Notes: generated from the sequence alone by a model not told the origin. DNA of 64,000 nucleotides from Clostridiaceae bacterium (GCA_910575585.1 CAJTGF010000013.1:29226-93225), one strand, 5' to 3'; shown: positions 1 to 10,737, numbered from the stretch's first letter. A program made the numbers and translations.

Positions 1-102
1 TTCTCGGTTCTGGAGTCTAAGGTTGCGGAAGTGAAAGCGAAGTTTACAGCAACAAAAGCGAAAGAAAACACGGCTTTTTCTTTCGGGAACAAGGCAGAAT
101 AG
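1..102 (+). CDS. C-terminal end of an ICE backbone gene (partial)
   Basis: Frame 1 is open from the window edge to a TAG at 100-102, giving 33 residues that end in SFGNKAE. The sequence is Lys/Ala-rich and followed 11 bases later by the next gene on the same strand, so it is probably the tail of an upstream gene of the ICE operon. Too little is visible to name the family; several ICE proteins end in such charged tails. Confidence 0.5.
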   Translation, partial: FSVLESKVAEVKAKFTATKAKENTAFSFGNKAE

Positions 103-113
103 GGGGATTGGCA

Positions 114-461
114 ATGGGAACAGGAGTTTTAAGTACAGGCGATAAGATTTTATATACCATGAAAGACATGGATATGGGCATACCGGGTTTGGCGGCATTG
201 TCCGGTGTCCGTGAGGATACACTGCTGGACATCATGGCGGGCATCCGTGAGGCAGACATAACCACGCTCTGCCAGATTGCGGATGCGCTCGGTGTCTGTG
301 TGCGTGAACTGTGTCCGGATCAGGAACGCTATACGATCCCGGTGGAAAAAAATACCCTTGCAAAGCTGATCGTGGTCAGCGAAATAAACGGCGTGGAGCT
401 GGATACGCTGGTAGCGTCCATTCTGGAAAAAGGCATTGAGGAAAACGGGTTTTATGATTAA
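114..461 (+). CDS. Small HTH-like regulator of the ICE backbone
   Basis: A 115-residue protein. The start at ATG 114 is chosen over the in-frame TTG at 108 because GGGGG at 102-106 sits at normal distance from it. Residues about 15-75 resemble a short Cro/C1-type helix-turn-helix (GIPGLAALSGVREDTLLDI, then TLCQIADALGVCVRELCP). The C-terminal half is a helical segment with no recognised motif. It ends 11 bases before the start of the giant methylase/helicase gene, so the two are co-transcribed. It may regulate the operon or be a small DNA-binding accessory protein; the role is inferred from the fold only. Confidence 0.65.
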   Translation: MGTGVLSTGDKILYTMKDMDMGIPGLAALSGVREDTLLDIMAGIREADITTLCQIADALGVCVRELCPDQERYTIPVEKNTLAKLIVVSEINGVELDTLVASILEKGIEENGFYD

Positions 462-472
462 GGAGGGTGCGG

Positions 473-3400
473 ATGGCTGAACAATATTATGTTTCAAAGA
501 AGTACCATGAAATCTCCATGCTTGCAGAGGAAACCGCAGGGCAGATGTCAAAGAACGGGGAAGAATGGGCAAAATACCTGACCACTGCCGCAAGGCTGTA
601 CCGTTATCCGTTTGAGGACCAGATGCTTATCTATGCGCAGAGACCGGATGCCAATGCCTGTGCCACGATGCAGCTATGGAATGAAAAAATGTACTGCTGG
701 GTAAACCGTGGGGCAAAGGGGATTGCGCTTTTTGACAGGAAAAGTGAACGCCCAAGGCTGAAATACGTTTTTGACGTGTCAGACGTGCATAAGGCAAGGA
801 GGATAGGCAAAGACCCGTATTTATGGGAAATGCGGGAGGAACATAAGGACACTGTGCTGGCACAGCTTGAAAAGACCTATGGTGCAACAGACAGCAGTAA
901 TTCCTTTGAAAGCAGGCTCATAGAGATTGCAGAAAGGATTGCGGAAGATTATTACGGGGAACTGATGCAGGATATGTCCTATGCAAAGGAGGGCAGTTTC
1001 TTAGAGGAACTTGACGAATTGAACGTGGGGCTGCGGCTTAGGGAAACACTTTCCGCAAGCATTGCCTATACCCTGCTGTCCCGGTGCGGCGCTGACATGG
1101 ACTTGTGGAAGGACGAACTGAATTTTGACTATATCAGCGAGTTTAACACGACAAATGCGTTATCCGTGATTGGCAATGCCACTACGGATATATGCAAGCC
1201 CCTCCTGATAGAAATAGAAAAAACGGTCGCAGCTTATGACCGCCATATTGCCCGAAATAAGGCAAAAGAAAAGGCGAACGGGGTACAGACCGACAATACT
1301 GAAAAAAATCCTGAAAAAGTGCTTGCAAATACGCCAGAGCCACGCTATAATGCTTTAAAGCATGAAAGCGATTTGCAGACAAGAACGGATATACCCATAT
1401 ATGTGACAGGGGAACAGACTGTTAAAAATATAGAAACGGAGGGCATTGCACATGGAACTGACATACGAGAAGAACGGGGACTATCTGATACCCAACCTGA
1501 TACCGGACAGCGAGCCGGAGGAGCCGCTGACCAAGTACGGGCTGATGCACAGGAATTATCTGGAGGAACACCGGAGGGGGATTTACAGCGGGCTTCTGCT
1601 GACGGGCAGACTGAAAGCGCACTGTCTGAAAATACAGGAGCAGGCGGAGGAGAGAATGGACTTCCTGACGGAGCAGATGGCAAAAGCCGAGGGAGTGGAC
1701 GAGGCGCTGAAAGCGTCCGACCAGATGAAATGGGTGGCGAAGATGAACGCAATCAGACACTCGGCGGAGGAAACCGTACTGACGGAGCTGGTATACAGCC
1801 TGTAAGCGGTGAAACACAACTGAATATGGAAACGGAAAAGCCGGATAATGACCGCACCAGCGGGGAAAATTCATTATCCGGCTCTTTTTTGGAGAATCTG
1901 GACTTTGCAGAAAAAGCGATGGAGATTCAGAAAGGGCTTTTATGCTCTGATCATTTCCTAATCCATAAAAGACCGGAGATTGCAGGCTATTTTGCAATGG
2001 AGCAGGATGCAGCACTGCAAACGGAATATTTTAAGAACTGTTTCCATTCCGGAACATATTACGGGCTGGAGGTGGCGGGCGCTTCCATAGGATTCCATGC
2101 TGACGACGAGGGGCTTCATATCAACATGACCGGAAAGGCAGGGGCAGAAAACGAAACCCTTTTGTCATGGGAGGATGCCCGTTTCTTTGTCAATTCCTAT
2201 ATCGAAGATGATGTATACCTGCTTCCGGGGGAAAAAGCGGAGCAGATTGACACAAACGGGATGTACCAGCAGCTTGACCTGTTTTCCATGTTTACGGAGC
2301 AGGTAGGCAGTATCGCCATGAAAGAGGCAGAGCAGGGCATTGTTTCAACAGAAAAACCAGTCCACGAACCGAAAAAAGAAGCCATGCCTAAAGAGCAGAT
2401 TGACACAATACTAAGAAGCGGGGGCGGCAGGGAAAACAGCCGCAAGCGCATCTATGCCAAGTATCAGCAGGGCAAGACACCGGAGGAAATGGCGGAATTT
2501 CTGAAAAAGGAATATGGCACTACCGGAAAGGGATTTGAATTTGAGGGAAAACAGGTATCCGTGTGGTTTGATGAACAGGGTATGAGCATCGGACATGGTA
2601 CGTCCGCATTGGAACGCCCGGTGCTTACAATGGGCTGGCAGGAGATTGAAAAGGAGATACGTTCACAGGTGGAAAACGGCGTTTATATGGGCGCAAATGA
2701 AGCCTACCTTGTAGACGAGGTGGAGCGCAGCCGTATTGCAAACCATCTGTATTTCTTTTTCCGTGACGGCATGGGGGAAATGCCCGAAGAACTGGAAATG
2801 AAAGCTGCAAATTATCCGGATTCCCATGCAAGGTTAGTGGATATCCTGTCAACGCCGGAGGGTGTGGATATGGCAGCTTCCCATATGGATAAGGCACTGG
2901 CACAGATTGAAAGCGGAGAGAAAAAGCTGCGTTTCCGTTCCATTATGTCCAAAGAGGAACTGCGGGCAGAGCTTGACAACCTGCTTTTACAGAAGAAAAC
3001 ATTCCCGGTATCTGACCATGTGGAAGTGAAGAAAGAAGATTTTATTACACAGGACGAGATAGACCACAGGCTCGGCGGCGGGAGCGGCTTTCATCATGGC
3101 TCATTCCGTATTTATGATTATTTCATGGAGGGGCATGACAGCAAAGAAGCGGCTGATTTCTTAAAGCATGAATATGGCACGGGCGGCTGTTCCCATGCGC
3201 TTGCCGGGGCTGACCACAGTTGGGAGGATCATGATTTCAAGGGCATCAGTCTGGAAAAGGGAAATTTATCAAAACCTTATGCGGTTGTGCTGTTACCGTG
3301 GAAAGCTGTGGAAAAGCGTATCCGCAAACTCATTCAGGAAGATAAATATTTATCCCCCAAAGGAAAAGAAGCCTATGCGGAATATAAAGAGGAACAGGCG

Positions 3401-6400
3401 CAGAAAGAGCTTGAAAAGGCGCAGGCAAAGATAGAGCGTGACACAAAGACTGCCTGTAAGGATGCCATAGAGAGGAAGATTGCTGAAAAGTTTGACGGCA
3501 GACGGCTCCCGAAAGATACCGCAGAGGAAGTCATTAAGGAATATGGCATAGACCGTGTAAGCTATGTACTTGCAAATACTGTAGCCCATAAACAGCAGGA
3601 TGCACGCCTGTCTGATGAAAATAAGGAATGGGCAAAGGAGATCGAGCCGTATGCCATGTGGGAAAACAGGGATATGATAGTGGATACCCACCCGGCGGTA
3701 CTGAATGGCTTTATCAACCAGGCAAGAAGATATATCGAACATGAAAAAGAGCTTGCAGCACAGGCGCAAAATGATATTTCAGATACTTCCGAGGGGGAAT
3801 TAGACTGGCATATCGTACATGACATGGACGATGATAACGGACAGCCCACGGAATGGAGCGCAAAGCTGCCTAATGGGGAGTTTCTCTGGATTGACAGGGA
3901 AACAGGTGGTTATGCCCTTTATGACACCCACAATACAGATGCAGACCCGGTTTCCGTATCGGAAACACTGGATGAGGCAAAGGAAAGCGGGGAAGATTAC
4001 GCTTCTGAACTTGCTGCTGTTGATGTAGAAATCGTGGAAAAAACCACGGTTGCACTGGAATCGTCAGAAGATTTTTCAGAGCCGTCGATAGGTTTTTACA
4101 CACACCAATATGCCGATGGCAGGGAGGGTATGCGTTACCGCCTTGTTACAACGGCAGAGGACGGGCTTCTGATACCTTATCCGGAACACAACCGATTTTT
4201 TCTCAACCGTGAGCTGGCACAGGAATACATGGATACCCATGCTGACCTGATTGATGTAACCGGATATGATGAGATGGTATTCAGCTCCATGCAGAAACAG
4301 AGCGAATACAAAAAGGAACAGGCACAGAAAGAAACTTCTGGACATGATGTCCAAAAGTTAAGCGATACCATTTTTATTGACGGGCAGGAGTGCATAAAAA
4401 CAGATGAATGGAAGTCCGGTGATGATGTATATGTGCTTGGCAATTCCATAGAGGACAGTGCTTTCTTCTATGCAGAGGTAAACGGAAATACACGCTTTGA
4501 GTATGACCATAAGCCGGACAGGGCGGAAATAGAAGATGATTTCATAAACATAGAAGCCATGCGGGATATTGACCGCCACGAAGCGGAGGTATTTTCACGT
4601 TTTGAGGGCAGTGATGATTTTTCAGACATTGATGCCGCCGCAGTCCGTGAAAAGCTGGAGAATGGAGAAGCAGCTAAAGAAGTGGATGCCATGCTTGCCT
4701 TTGCGGAGCAGGTGGCAAAAGAAAACGAGGTTGAACCATACAAAAAATTTTCTGTCACGGAAACGAGCGATGCCTTTGCATCAGGAGAAGATAAAAAGTT
4801 AAAACTTTTTGCCATTTGGGACGATATCCGTGATGAATATTACCATGACAGTGACGGAACGGTACACACGTTTGCAACAAGAGAAGAAGCCGGGGAATAT
4901 CTGGAACAGGTTGAAAAGGAAACCGACAGGCAGGAAGCGGCAGAGTGGGCATATGTGGAACGTGCAAAGGCAGTTTCCGACGGGCAGATAAAAAAGGATC
5001 ATGCAGAAAAGCCGCTGACCGCAGACGATATACAGAATCTGGTTATGACTGGAAGGGAATATTTTGCAGGTTCCCGGACTACGGTATATGACTTTGAATG
5101 TGACATTCGTGGGGAGCATGATTCCCTGCAATATACTCTTGAATACCATGATGACGGCGAAGGCTTTACCATTCATACGGAAAAGGACGATATATGGGAA
5201 CGGATGTCAGAGCCGGAGCTGGAGCGTCTGGAAGGTATTCTTGGCAGGGAAGCATTGTATTTTAAATACCATGAAAAGATAACAAGGGCAGAAAGCCTTG
5301 AAAATTTGAAGGAGATTGAGTATGAAATCATGGAAGATGAATCTCCTTATTTTTCTGCTGTTTCGGAGAGGGTTTGGGAAGCATTCTCACAGAAAGAGCA
5401 AGAGCTGTCAGTCCCGGAGCAGGAAACTTCTGGACATAATGTCCAGAAGTTAGACGCTGAACCAGATTACAAGATTGGCGATACCGTGACCATTGAGGGG
5501 ACGGAGTTTATCATTGAAAATATTTCTGACATGGAAGTGCAGCTCCGTGACCCGAAGCTGCTTTATCCGATTTTCAGGGCAGAAAGCAGGGAGAATTTTG
5601 AACGGCTGTTAGCGCAGGAAACAGAAAATACCCTGACGGAGCCGCCTGTTACCACAGAATCAACCGTATATCCGGGGGATAAAAACGGGCTTCCCTATGA
5701 TATTGTCATAGAAAAAATGCACTTTGGGGAACAGGAACACGCAGAGCCGGAGAAAGCAGCGGAGATTGATAAATCAAATGCTGTCAATTTCCACATTACA
5801 GACGATACCCTCGGTATTGGCGGTGCAAAAGAAAAATTCAAAAGGAATATTGAAGCAATCCGCACCCTTGAGAAGATTGAGGGCGAAAACCGTATTGCCA
5901 CACCAGAGGAACAGAAGATATTATCACAGTATGTCGGCTGGGGCGGTCTTGCCGATGCCTTTGACGAAAGCAAAAGCGCATGGGCGGGGGAATATCAGGA
6001 ATTAAAAAGCCTGCTGTCCGATACAGAATACGCTTCCGCAAGGGAGAGTACCTTAAATGCCCACTACACAAGCCCCGTCATTATCCGCAGCATTTATGAA
6101 GCCTTAGAAAATATGGGTTTTGAAAAAGGGAATGTGTTAGAGCCTGCAATGGGCATCGGGAATTTCTTCGGTATGCTGCCGGGGAAGATGCAGGAGAGCA
6201 GACTGTACGGCGTGGAACTGGACGGGATTACCGGGCGGATTGCAAAACAGCTTTATCCAAAAGCGGATATTAAAATCTCCGGCTTTGAAAAAACGGACTA
6301 TCCGAACGATTTCTTTGACGTAGCGGTGGGCAATGTGCCTTTTGGTCAGTATAAGGTGGCAGACAGGCAGTATGACAAAAATAATTTCCTGATCCACGAT

Positions 6401-9400
6401 TACTTTTTTGCAAAGACGCTGGACAAAGTGCGTCCGGGCGGCGTGGTTGCTTTTGTGACAAGCAAGGGTACGATGGACAAGAAAAGCCCCGAAGTGCGGA
6501 AGTACCTTGCACAGAGGGCGGAGCTTTTAGGGGCGGTCAGACTGCCGAATACTGCTTTTAAGGAAAATGCAGGGACGGAAGTCACTTCTGATATTTTATT
6601 TTTAAAGAAACGTGACAGGGTTATGGATTTGGAGCCGGAATGGGTACACCTTTCAGAAGATGAAAACGGCATTGCCATGAACAGCTATTTTGCCGGACAC
6701 CCGGAAATGATTGTGGGGAAGATGGAAATGGTTTCCGGTCCCTACGGCATGGAAAGCACCTGCCAGCCCGACACCACAAGACCCTTTGCGGAGCAGTTAA
6801 GGGAAGCCGTCAGCCGCATTGACGGGGAGATTGAGGAAGCAGAGCTTGATGAGCTTGAGGGAGAACTTGCAGACCAGACCATTCCGGCAGACCCAGACGT
6901 AAAGAATTACAGTTATACGCTTGTGGACGATAAAGTTTATTACCGTGAAAACTCTATTATGAAGCCTGTGGATATGAAAGACTCCATGCTGGAGCGCATT
7001 AAGGGTATGGTGGAAATAAGGGACTGCACACAGGAGTTGATAGGCGTGCAGCTTCAGGAATACTCGGATACCGTCATTCAGGAAAAGCAGGCGCAATTAA
7101 ATTCCCTGTATGATGCTTTTTCCAAAAAATACGGGCGTATCAATTCACAGAGCAACAAGAGGGCGTTTAATCAGGACAGCAGCTACTGTCTGCTGTGTTC
7201 CCTTGAAAAGACGGACGAGGAAGGGAAATTTACCGGCAAAGCGGATATGTTCACAAAGCGCACCATTAAAAAAGCGGAGGCTGTCACAAGCGTTGACACG
7301 GCAGCCGAAGCCCTTGCGGTGTCCCTGTCGGAGAAAGCAAAAGTTGACCTTGGCTATATGGCGGAACTGTCCGGGAAAGATACTGATACGATAAAAGAGG
7401 AACTGTCCGGGGTTATTTTCCAGAATCCCGTAACGGATAAGTGGGAAACAGCGGACGAGTATTTAAGCGGAAACGTCCGTGACAAGCTGGAAACGGCGAA
7501 AATCTATGCGGAGAGCCACCCGGAATATACCGTAAACGTGCAGGCGCTCACGCAGGTGCAGCCAAAAGAGCTTGACGCAAGCGAGATTGAGGTTCGTATC
7601 GGCGCAACATGGGTGAAGCCGGAGTACCTTGAGGATTTCATGCGTGACACCTTTGAAACGCCGCAGCACCTGTTTGATAGGAATGTCATGGGCATACAGT
7701 TTTCGGATGTGACCGGGCAGTGGAACGTAAAGGGCAAAAATGCGGATGTTGGAAATGCCCTTGTGAACATGACTTACGGGACAGGCCGCAGGAACGCCTA
7801 CCAGATTTTAGAGGATTCGCTGAACTTAAAGGACAGCCGTGTATATGACACAATCACGGAGGACGGGAAGGAAAAGAGAGTCCTCAATAAAAAAGAAACC
7901 ACACTTGCGGCACAGAAACAGGACACCATAAGGGAAGCCTTTAAGGACTGGATTTTCCGTGACCCGGACAGGCGGCAGGATTTAGTGGCAAAATACAATA
8001 AATTGTTCAACTCCACAAGACCGAGGGAATATGACGGGGCGCACTTGAAATTCCCCGGCATGACACCGGACATTGAATTGAAGCCCCACCAGAAGAACGC
8101 AGTCGCACACGTTTTATATGGGGACAATACCCTGCTGGCGCACTGTGTCGGTGCGGGCAAGACCTTTGAAATGACAGCGGCGGCAATGGAGAGTAAACGG
8201 TTAGGATTGTGCCAAAAGAGCCTGTTTGTAGTGCCGAACCATTTGACGGAGCAGTGGGCGAGCGATTTTCTCCGGTTATATCCCGGCGCAAATATCTTAG
8301 CCGCAACGAAAAAGGATTTTGAGCCTGCCAACCGGAAAAAGTTCTGTTCGAGGATAGCGACAGGTGATTATGATGCGGTGATTATCGGGCATTCCCAATT
8401 CGAGAAAATCCCGCTGTCAATCGAGCGTCAGGAAGCCATGATCGAGCGTCAGATCAGTGAGATTGAGCTTGCCATAGAGCAGGCGAAAGCCGACAACGGG
8501 GAACGCTATACCATCAAGCAGATGGAAAAAACAAGGAAATCCCTTTCGGCAAGGCTTGAGAAGCTGAATGACACATCAAGGAAAGACAACGTAGTGACCT
8601 TTGAACAGCTTGGCGTTGACAGGCTTTTTGTGGACGAGTCGCATAATTACAAAAACCTTTTTTTATACACAAAGATGCGGAACGTGGCGGGCATTGCACA
8701 GACGGAGGCGCAGAAGTCCTCGGATATGTTTGCAAAGTGCCAGTACCTTGATGAAATAACTGGCGGCAAGGGGGTTACTTTTGCCACAGGAACGCCAATT
8801 TCCAACAGCATGACAGAGCTTTACACCAATATGCGCTACCTCCAGTATGGCACACTCCAAAAGCTGGGGCTGGGGCATTTTGACAGTTGGGCGGCATCGT
8901 TCGGGGAAACGCAGACAGCGATAGAATTAGCCCCGGAGGGAACCGGATACAGGGCAAAGACAAGGTTCGCAAAGTTTTTCAACCTGCCGGAGCTGATTGC
9001 GCTTTTTAAGGAGAGCGCAGACATTCAGACACCGGATATGTTGAAGCTGCCCGTACCGGAAGCGGAATATGAAAACGTGGTGTTAAAGCCGAGCGAGTAC
9101 CAGCAAGACATGGTATCCTCCCTTGCAGAAAGGGCGGAAGCAGTACGCAACAGGCTTGTTGAGCCACATCAGGATAATATGCTGAAAATCACAAATGACG
9201 GGCGGAAACTGGCATTAGACCAGCGCCTTATCAACGATATGCTGCCGGACAATGAAACTTCCAAAGCGGCAACCTGTGTCGAAAAGGCATTTGCGATATG
9301 GGAGCAGACAAAGGAACAGAAGTCCACACAATTACTTTTTTGTGACCTCTCGACACCGAAAGGGGACGGCACATTTAATGTTTATGAGGATATAAAAAAC

Positions 9401-10720
9401 AAGCTGGTCGGGAAAGGAGTGCCGCCGGAAGAAATAGCGTTCATACATGAGGCGAATACAGAAACAAGGAAAGCGGAGCTGTTTGGCAAGGTAAGAAGCG
9501 GGCAGGTTCGTTTTTTATTGGGTTCTACGCAGAAAATGGGCGCAGGGACAAACGTACAGGACAGACTGATAGCCTTACACCACCTTGATGTGCCTTGGCG
9601 TCCTTCCGACATAGAACAGCAGGAGGGGCGTATTTTAAGGCAGGGCAACCTAAATCCTAAAGTCAAGATATTCCGGTATGTAACTGAAAATACATTCGAC
9701 AGCTATTCATGGCAGGTGATCGAAAACAAGCAGAAATTCATTTCCCAGATCATGACGAGCAAATCCCCGGTACGAAGCTGTGAGGACGTGGACGAGGCGG
9801 CACTCACTTATGCGGAGGTGAAAGCACTGGCTACCGGAAATCCGTATATAAAGCAAAAAATGGATCTCGATATTCAGGTATCCAAGCTGAAACTGATGAA
9901 AGCCAACCATACCAGCCAGAAATACCGCCTTGAGGACAATATCGCCAAGCATTACCCACAGCAGATAGCCATTCTGAAAGAGAGAATCAGCGGCATGACA
10001 GCGGACATTCAGACCGCAAAGGCAAACCTGCCGGCAGATAAAGAGCAGTTTTTTATGAAAGTCGGGGATAAGGCTTATACGGATAAAAAAGAAGCCGGAG
10101 CCGCACTTGTGGAGATGTGCAAGGAGATGAAAACGGTCAATGTGCCTGCAACGGTAGGGGAATATGCCGGGTTTAAGATGGCGGTGTCCTTTGATTCGTT
10201 CAACCACAAATTTGTGATGAACTTAAAAGGGCAGCTTTCCCATAACCTTGAGATCGGCTCTGACCCGTTCGGCAACATTGCCCGTATCAACCATGCGCTG
10301 GAGTCCATGCCAAAAGATCTTGATAATGCAAAGGTAAAACTGGAAAATGTGGAGCGGCAGCTTGAAACTGCAAAATCAGAAGTGACAAAACCTTTTGCAC
10401 AGGAAGCGGAACTGAAAGAGAAACTAGACCGCCTTTCCGCCCTCAATGCCCTGCTCAACATGGACGAAAATGGCAATGATGCACAGGTTGGCAATGAAAT
10501 GCCAAAGCAGCCGACAGCCGACACTTTAGAACATAATGACCAGAGGCAGAAACAGGCAACGGAAAATGGCAGTCAGCACGGGTTAAAGCTGGCAGCCGGA
10601 AACACTGACAAAACTGCGAAGGCATCGCTGAAAGAAAAACTGGAAACGTACAAGGAGCAGGTGGCAGGCATGGGAAACGCCGGAACTGATAAAACAAAGG
10701 GAAAAGAGGCAGTCATATAG
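473..10720 (+). CDS. Giant ICE protein: N6-adenine methylase-like plus SNF2-type helicase
   Basis: A 3,415-residue cytosolic protein of the type carried by Tn1549-like ICEs. ATG 473 is preferred to GTG 467 because AGGAGGG (461-467) lies just upstream. The N-terminal part (1-280) is the conserved opening domain of these proteins. Residues about 325-445 are a Gly/Asp/Ala-rich linker that overlaps another gene. Two related domains follow near residues 640-750 and 860-970 (RIYAKYQQGKTPEEMAEF and RIYDYFMEGHDSKEAADF). Near 1889 is a methylase SAM motif (LEPAMGIGNF), followed by NVPFGQY in place of NPPY. Walker A (HCVGAGKT) starts at residue 2557, the box DESHNYKN is near 2720, and the helicase C domain ends with QQEGRILRQGN. 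Such proteins are thought to protect or process element DNA during transfer; that role is inferred. It is longer than most relatives I recall. Confidence 0.88.
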   Translation: MAEQYYVSKKYHEISMLAEETAGQMSKNGEEWAKYLTTAARLYRYPFEDQMLIYAQRPDANACATMQLWNEKMYCWVNRGAKGIALFDRKSERPRLKYVFDVSDVHKARRIGKDPYLWEMREEHKDTVLAQLEKTYGATDSSNSFESRLIEIAERIAEDYYGELMQDMSYAKEGSFLEELDELNVGLRLRETLSASIAYTLLSRCGADMDLWKDELNFDYISEFNTTNALSVIGNATTDICKPLLIEIEKTVAAYDRHIARNKAKEKANGVQTDNTEKNPEKVLANTPEPRYNALKHESDLQTRTDIPIYVTGEQTVKNIETEGIAHGTDIREERGLSDTQPDTGQRAGGAADQVRADAQELSGGTPEGDLQRASADGQTESALSENTGAGGGENGLPDGADGKSRGSGRGAESVRPDEMGGEDERNQTLGGGNRTDGAGIQPVSGETQLNMETEKPDNDRTSGENSLSGSFLENLDFAEKAMEIQKGLLCSDHFLIHKRPEIAGYFAMEQDAALQTEYFKNCFHSGTYYGLEVAGASIGFHADDEGLHINMTGKAGAENETLLSWEDARFFVNSYIEDDVYLLPGEKAEQIDTNGMYQQLDLFSMFTEQVGSIAMKEAEQGIVSTEKPVHEPKKEAMPKEQIDTILRSGGGRENSRKRIYAKYQQGKTPEEMAEFLKKEYGTTGKGFEFEGKQVSVWFDEQGMSIGHGTSALERPVLTMGWQEIEKEIRSQVENGVYMGANEAYLVDEVERSRIANHLYFFFRDGMGEMPEELEMKAANYPDSHARLVDILSTPEGVDMAASHMDKALAQIESGEKKLRFRSIMSKEELRAELDNLLLQKKTFPVSDHVEVKKEDFITQDEIDHRLGGGSGFHHGSFRIYDYFMEGHDSKEAADFLKHEYGTGGCSHALAGADHSWEDHDFKGISLEKGNLSKPYAVVLLPWKAVEKRIRKLIQEDKYLSPKGKEAYAEYKEEQAQKELEKAQAKIERDTKTACKDAIERKIAEKFDGRRLPKDTAEEVIKEYGIDRVSYVLANTVAHKQQDARLSDENKEWAKEIEPYAMWENRDMIVDTHPAVLNGFINQARRYIEHEKELAAQAQNDISDTSEGELDWHIVHDMDDDNGQPTEWSAKLPNGEFLWIDRETGGYALYDTHNTDADPVSVSETLDEAKESGEDYASELAAVDVEIVEKTTVALESSEDFSEPSIGFYTHQYADGREGMRYRLVTTAEDGLLIPYPEHNRFFLNRELAQEYMDTHADLIDVTGYDEMVFSSMQKQSEYKKEQAQKETSGHDVQKLSDTIFIDGQECIKTDEWKSGDDVYVLGNSIEDSAFFYAEVNGNTRFEYDHKPDRAEIEDDFINIEAMRDIDRHEAEVFSRFEGSDDFSDIDAAAVREKLENGEAAKEVDAMLAFAEQVAKENEVEPYKKFSVTETSDAFASGEDKKLKLFAIWDDIRDEYYHDSDGTVHTFATREEAGEYLEQVEKETDRQEAAEWAYVERAKAVSDGQIKKDHAEKPLTADDIQNLVMTGREYFAGSRTTVYDFECDIRGEHDSLQYTLEYHDDGEGFTIHTEKDDIWERMSEPELERLEGILGREALYFKYHEKITRAESLENLKEIEYEIMEDESPYFSAVSERVWEAFSQKEQELSVPEQETSGHNVQKLDAEPDYKIGDTVTIEGTEFIIENISDMEVQLRDPKLLYPIFRAESRENFERLLAQETENTLTEPPVTTESTVYPGDKNGLPYDIVIEKMHFGEQEHAEPEKAAEIDKSNAVNFHITDDTLGIGGAKEKFKRNIEAIRTLEKIEGENRIATPEEQKILSQYVGWGGLADAFDESKSAWAGEYQELKSLLSDTEYASARESTLNAHYTSPVIIRSIYEALENMGFEKGNVLEPAMGIGNFFGMLPGKMQESRLYGVELDGITGRIAKQLYPKADIKISGFEKTDYPNDFFDVAVGNVPFGQYKVADRQYDKNNFLIHDYFFAKTLDKVRPGGVVAFVTSKGTMDKKSPEVRKYLAQRAELLGAVRLPNTAFKENAGTEVTSDILFLKKRDRVMDLEPEWVHLSEDENGIAMNSYFAGHPEMIVGKMEMVSGPYGMESTCQPDTTRPFAEQLREAVSRIDGEIEEAELDELEGELADQTIPADPDVKNYSYTLVDDKVYYRENSIMKPVDMKDSMLERIKGMVEIRDCTQELIGVQLQEYSDTVIQEKQAQLNSLYDAFSKKYGRINSQSNKRAFNQDSSYCLLCSLEKTDEEGKFTGKADMFTKRTIKKAEAVTSVDTAAEALAVSLSEKAKVDLGYMAELSGKDTDTIKEELSGVIFQNPVTDKWETADEYLSGNVRDKLETAKIYAESHPEYTVNVQALTQVQPKELDASEIEVRIGATWVKPEYLEDFMRDTFETPQHLFDRNVMGIQFSDVTGQWNVKGKNADVGNALVNMTYGTGRRNAYQILEDSLNLKDSRVYDTITEDGKEKRVLNKKETTLAAQKQDTIREAFKDWIFRDPDRRQDLVAKYNKLFNSTRPREYDGAHLKFPGMTPDIELKPHQKNAVAHVLYGDNTLLAHCVGAGKTFEMTAAAMESKRLGLCQKSLFVVPNHLTEQWASDFLRLYPGANILAATKKDFEPANRKKFCSRIATGDYDAVIIGHSQFEKIPLSIERQEAMIERQISEIELAIEQAKADNGERYTIKQMEKTRKSLSARLEKLNDTSRKDNVVTFEQLGVDRLFVDESHNYKNLFLYTKMRNVAGIAQTEAQKSSDMFAKCQYLDEITGGKGVTFATGTPISNSMTELYTNMRYLQYGTLQKLGLGHFDSWAASFGETQTAIELAPEGTGYRAKTRFAKFFNLPELIALFKESADIQTPDMLKLPVPEAEYENVVLKPSEYQQDMVSSLAERAEAVRNRLVEPHQDNMLKITNDGRKLALDQRLINDMLPDNETSKAATCVEKAFAIWEQTKEQKSTQLLFCDLSTPKGDGTFNVYEDIKNKLVGKGVPPEEIAFIHEANTETRKAELFGKVRSGQVRFLLGSTQKMGAGTNVQDRLIALHHLDVPWRPSDIEQQEGRILRQGNLNPKVKIFRYVTENTFDSYSWQVIENKQKFISQIMTSKSPVRSCEDVDEAALTYAEVKALATGNPYIKQKMDLDIQVSKLKLMKANHTSQKYRLEDNIAKHYPQQIAILKERISGMTADIQTAKANLPADKEQFFMKVGDKAYTDKKEAGAALVEMCKEMKTVNVPATVGEYAGFKMAVSFDSFNHKFVMNLKGQLSHNLEIGSDPFGNIARINHALESMPKDLDNAKVKLENVERQLETAKSEVTKPFAQEAELKEKLDRLSALNALLNMDENGNDAQVGNEMPKQPTADTLEHNDQRQKQATENGSQHGLKLAAGNTDKTAKASLKEKLETYKEQVAGMGNAGTDKTKGKEAVI
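1452..1805 (+). CDS. TnpV-like protein encoded inside the helicase gene in another frame
   Basis: A 117-residue reading frame lying wholly within the giant helicase gene, shifted by one frame. It has its own ribosome site, GGAGGG at 1438-1443, eight bases before ATG 1452. The protein (ELTYEKNGDYLIPNL, then KYGLMHRNYLEEHRRG, ending TVLTELVYSL) matches my memory of the TnpV family, a short helical protein of unknown function often listed with clostridial transposons. In the helicase frame the same bases give a low-complexity Gly/Asp/Ala linker, so the TnpV frame looks like the more structured of the two. Whether it is translated cannot be decided from the sequence alone. Confidence 0.6.
   Translation: MELTYEKNGDYLIPNLIPDSEPEEPLTKYGLMHRNYLEEHRRGIYSGLLLTGRLKAHCLKIQEQAEERMDFLTEQMAKAEGVDEALKASDQMKWVAKMNAIRHSAEETVLTELVYSL
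4333..4359. repeat. Palindrome inside the helicase gene, copy 1
   Basis: A 27-bp palindrome with arms AACTTCTGGACAT and ATGTCCAAAAGTT around one central base, with one mismatch in 13 pairs. It encodes the linker TSGHDVQKL between two domains. The same palindrome occurs 1,092 bp downstream. Confidence 0.75.
5425..5451. repeat. Palindrome inside the helicase gene, copy 2 (perfect)
   Basis: A perfect 27-bp palindrome, arms AACTTCTGGACAT and ATGTCCAGAAGTT around one central base, in the same reading frame as copy 1. It encodes TSGHNVQKL, again in an interdomain linker. Confidence 0.8.
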
Positions 10721-10737
10721 AATTCACAAAAATTTGA

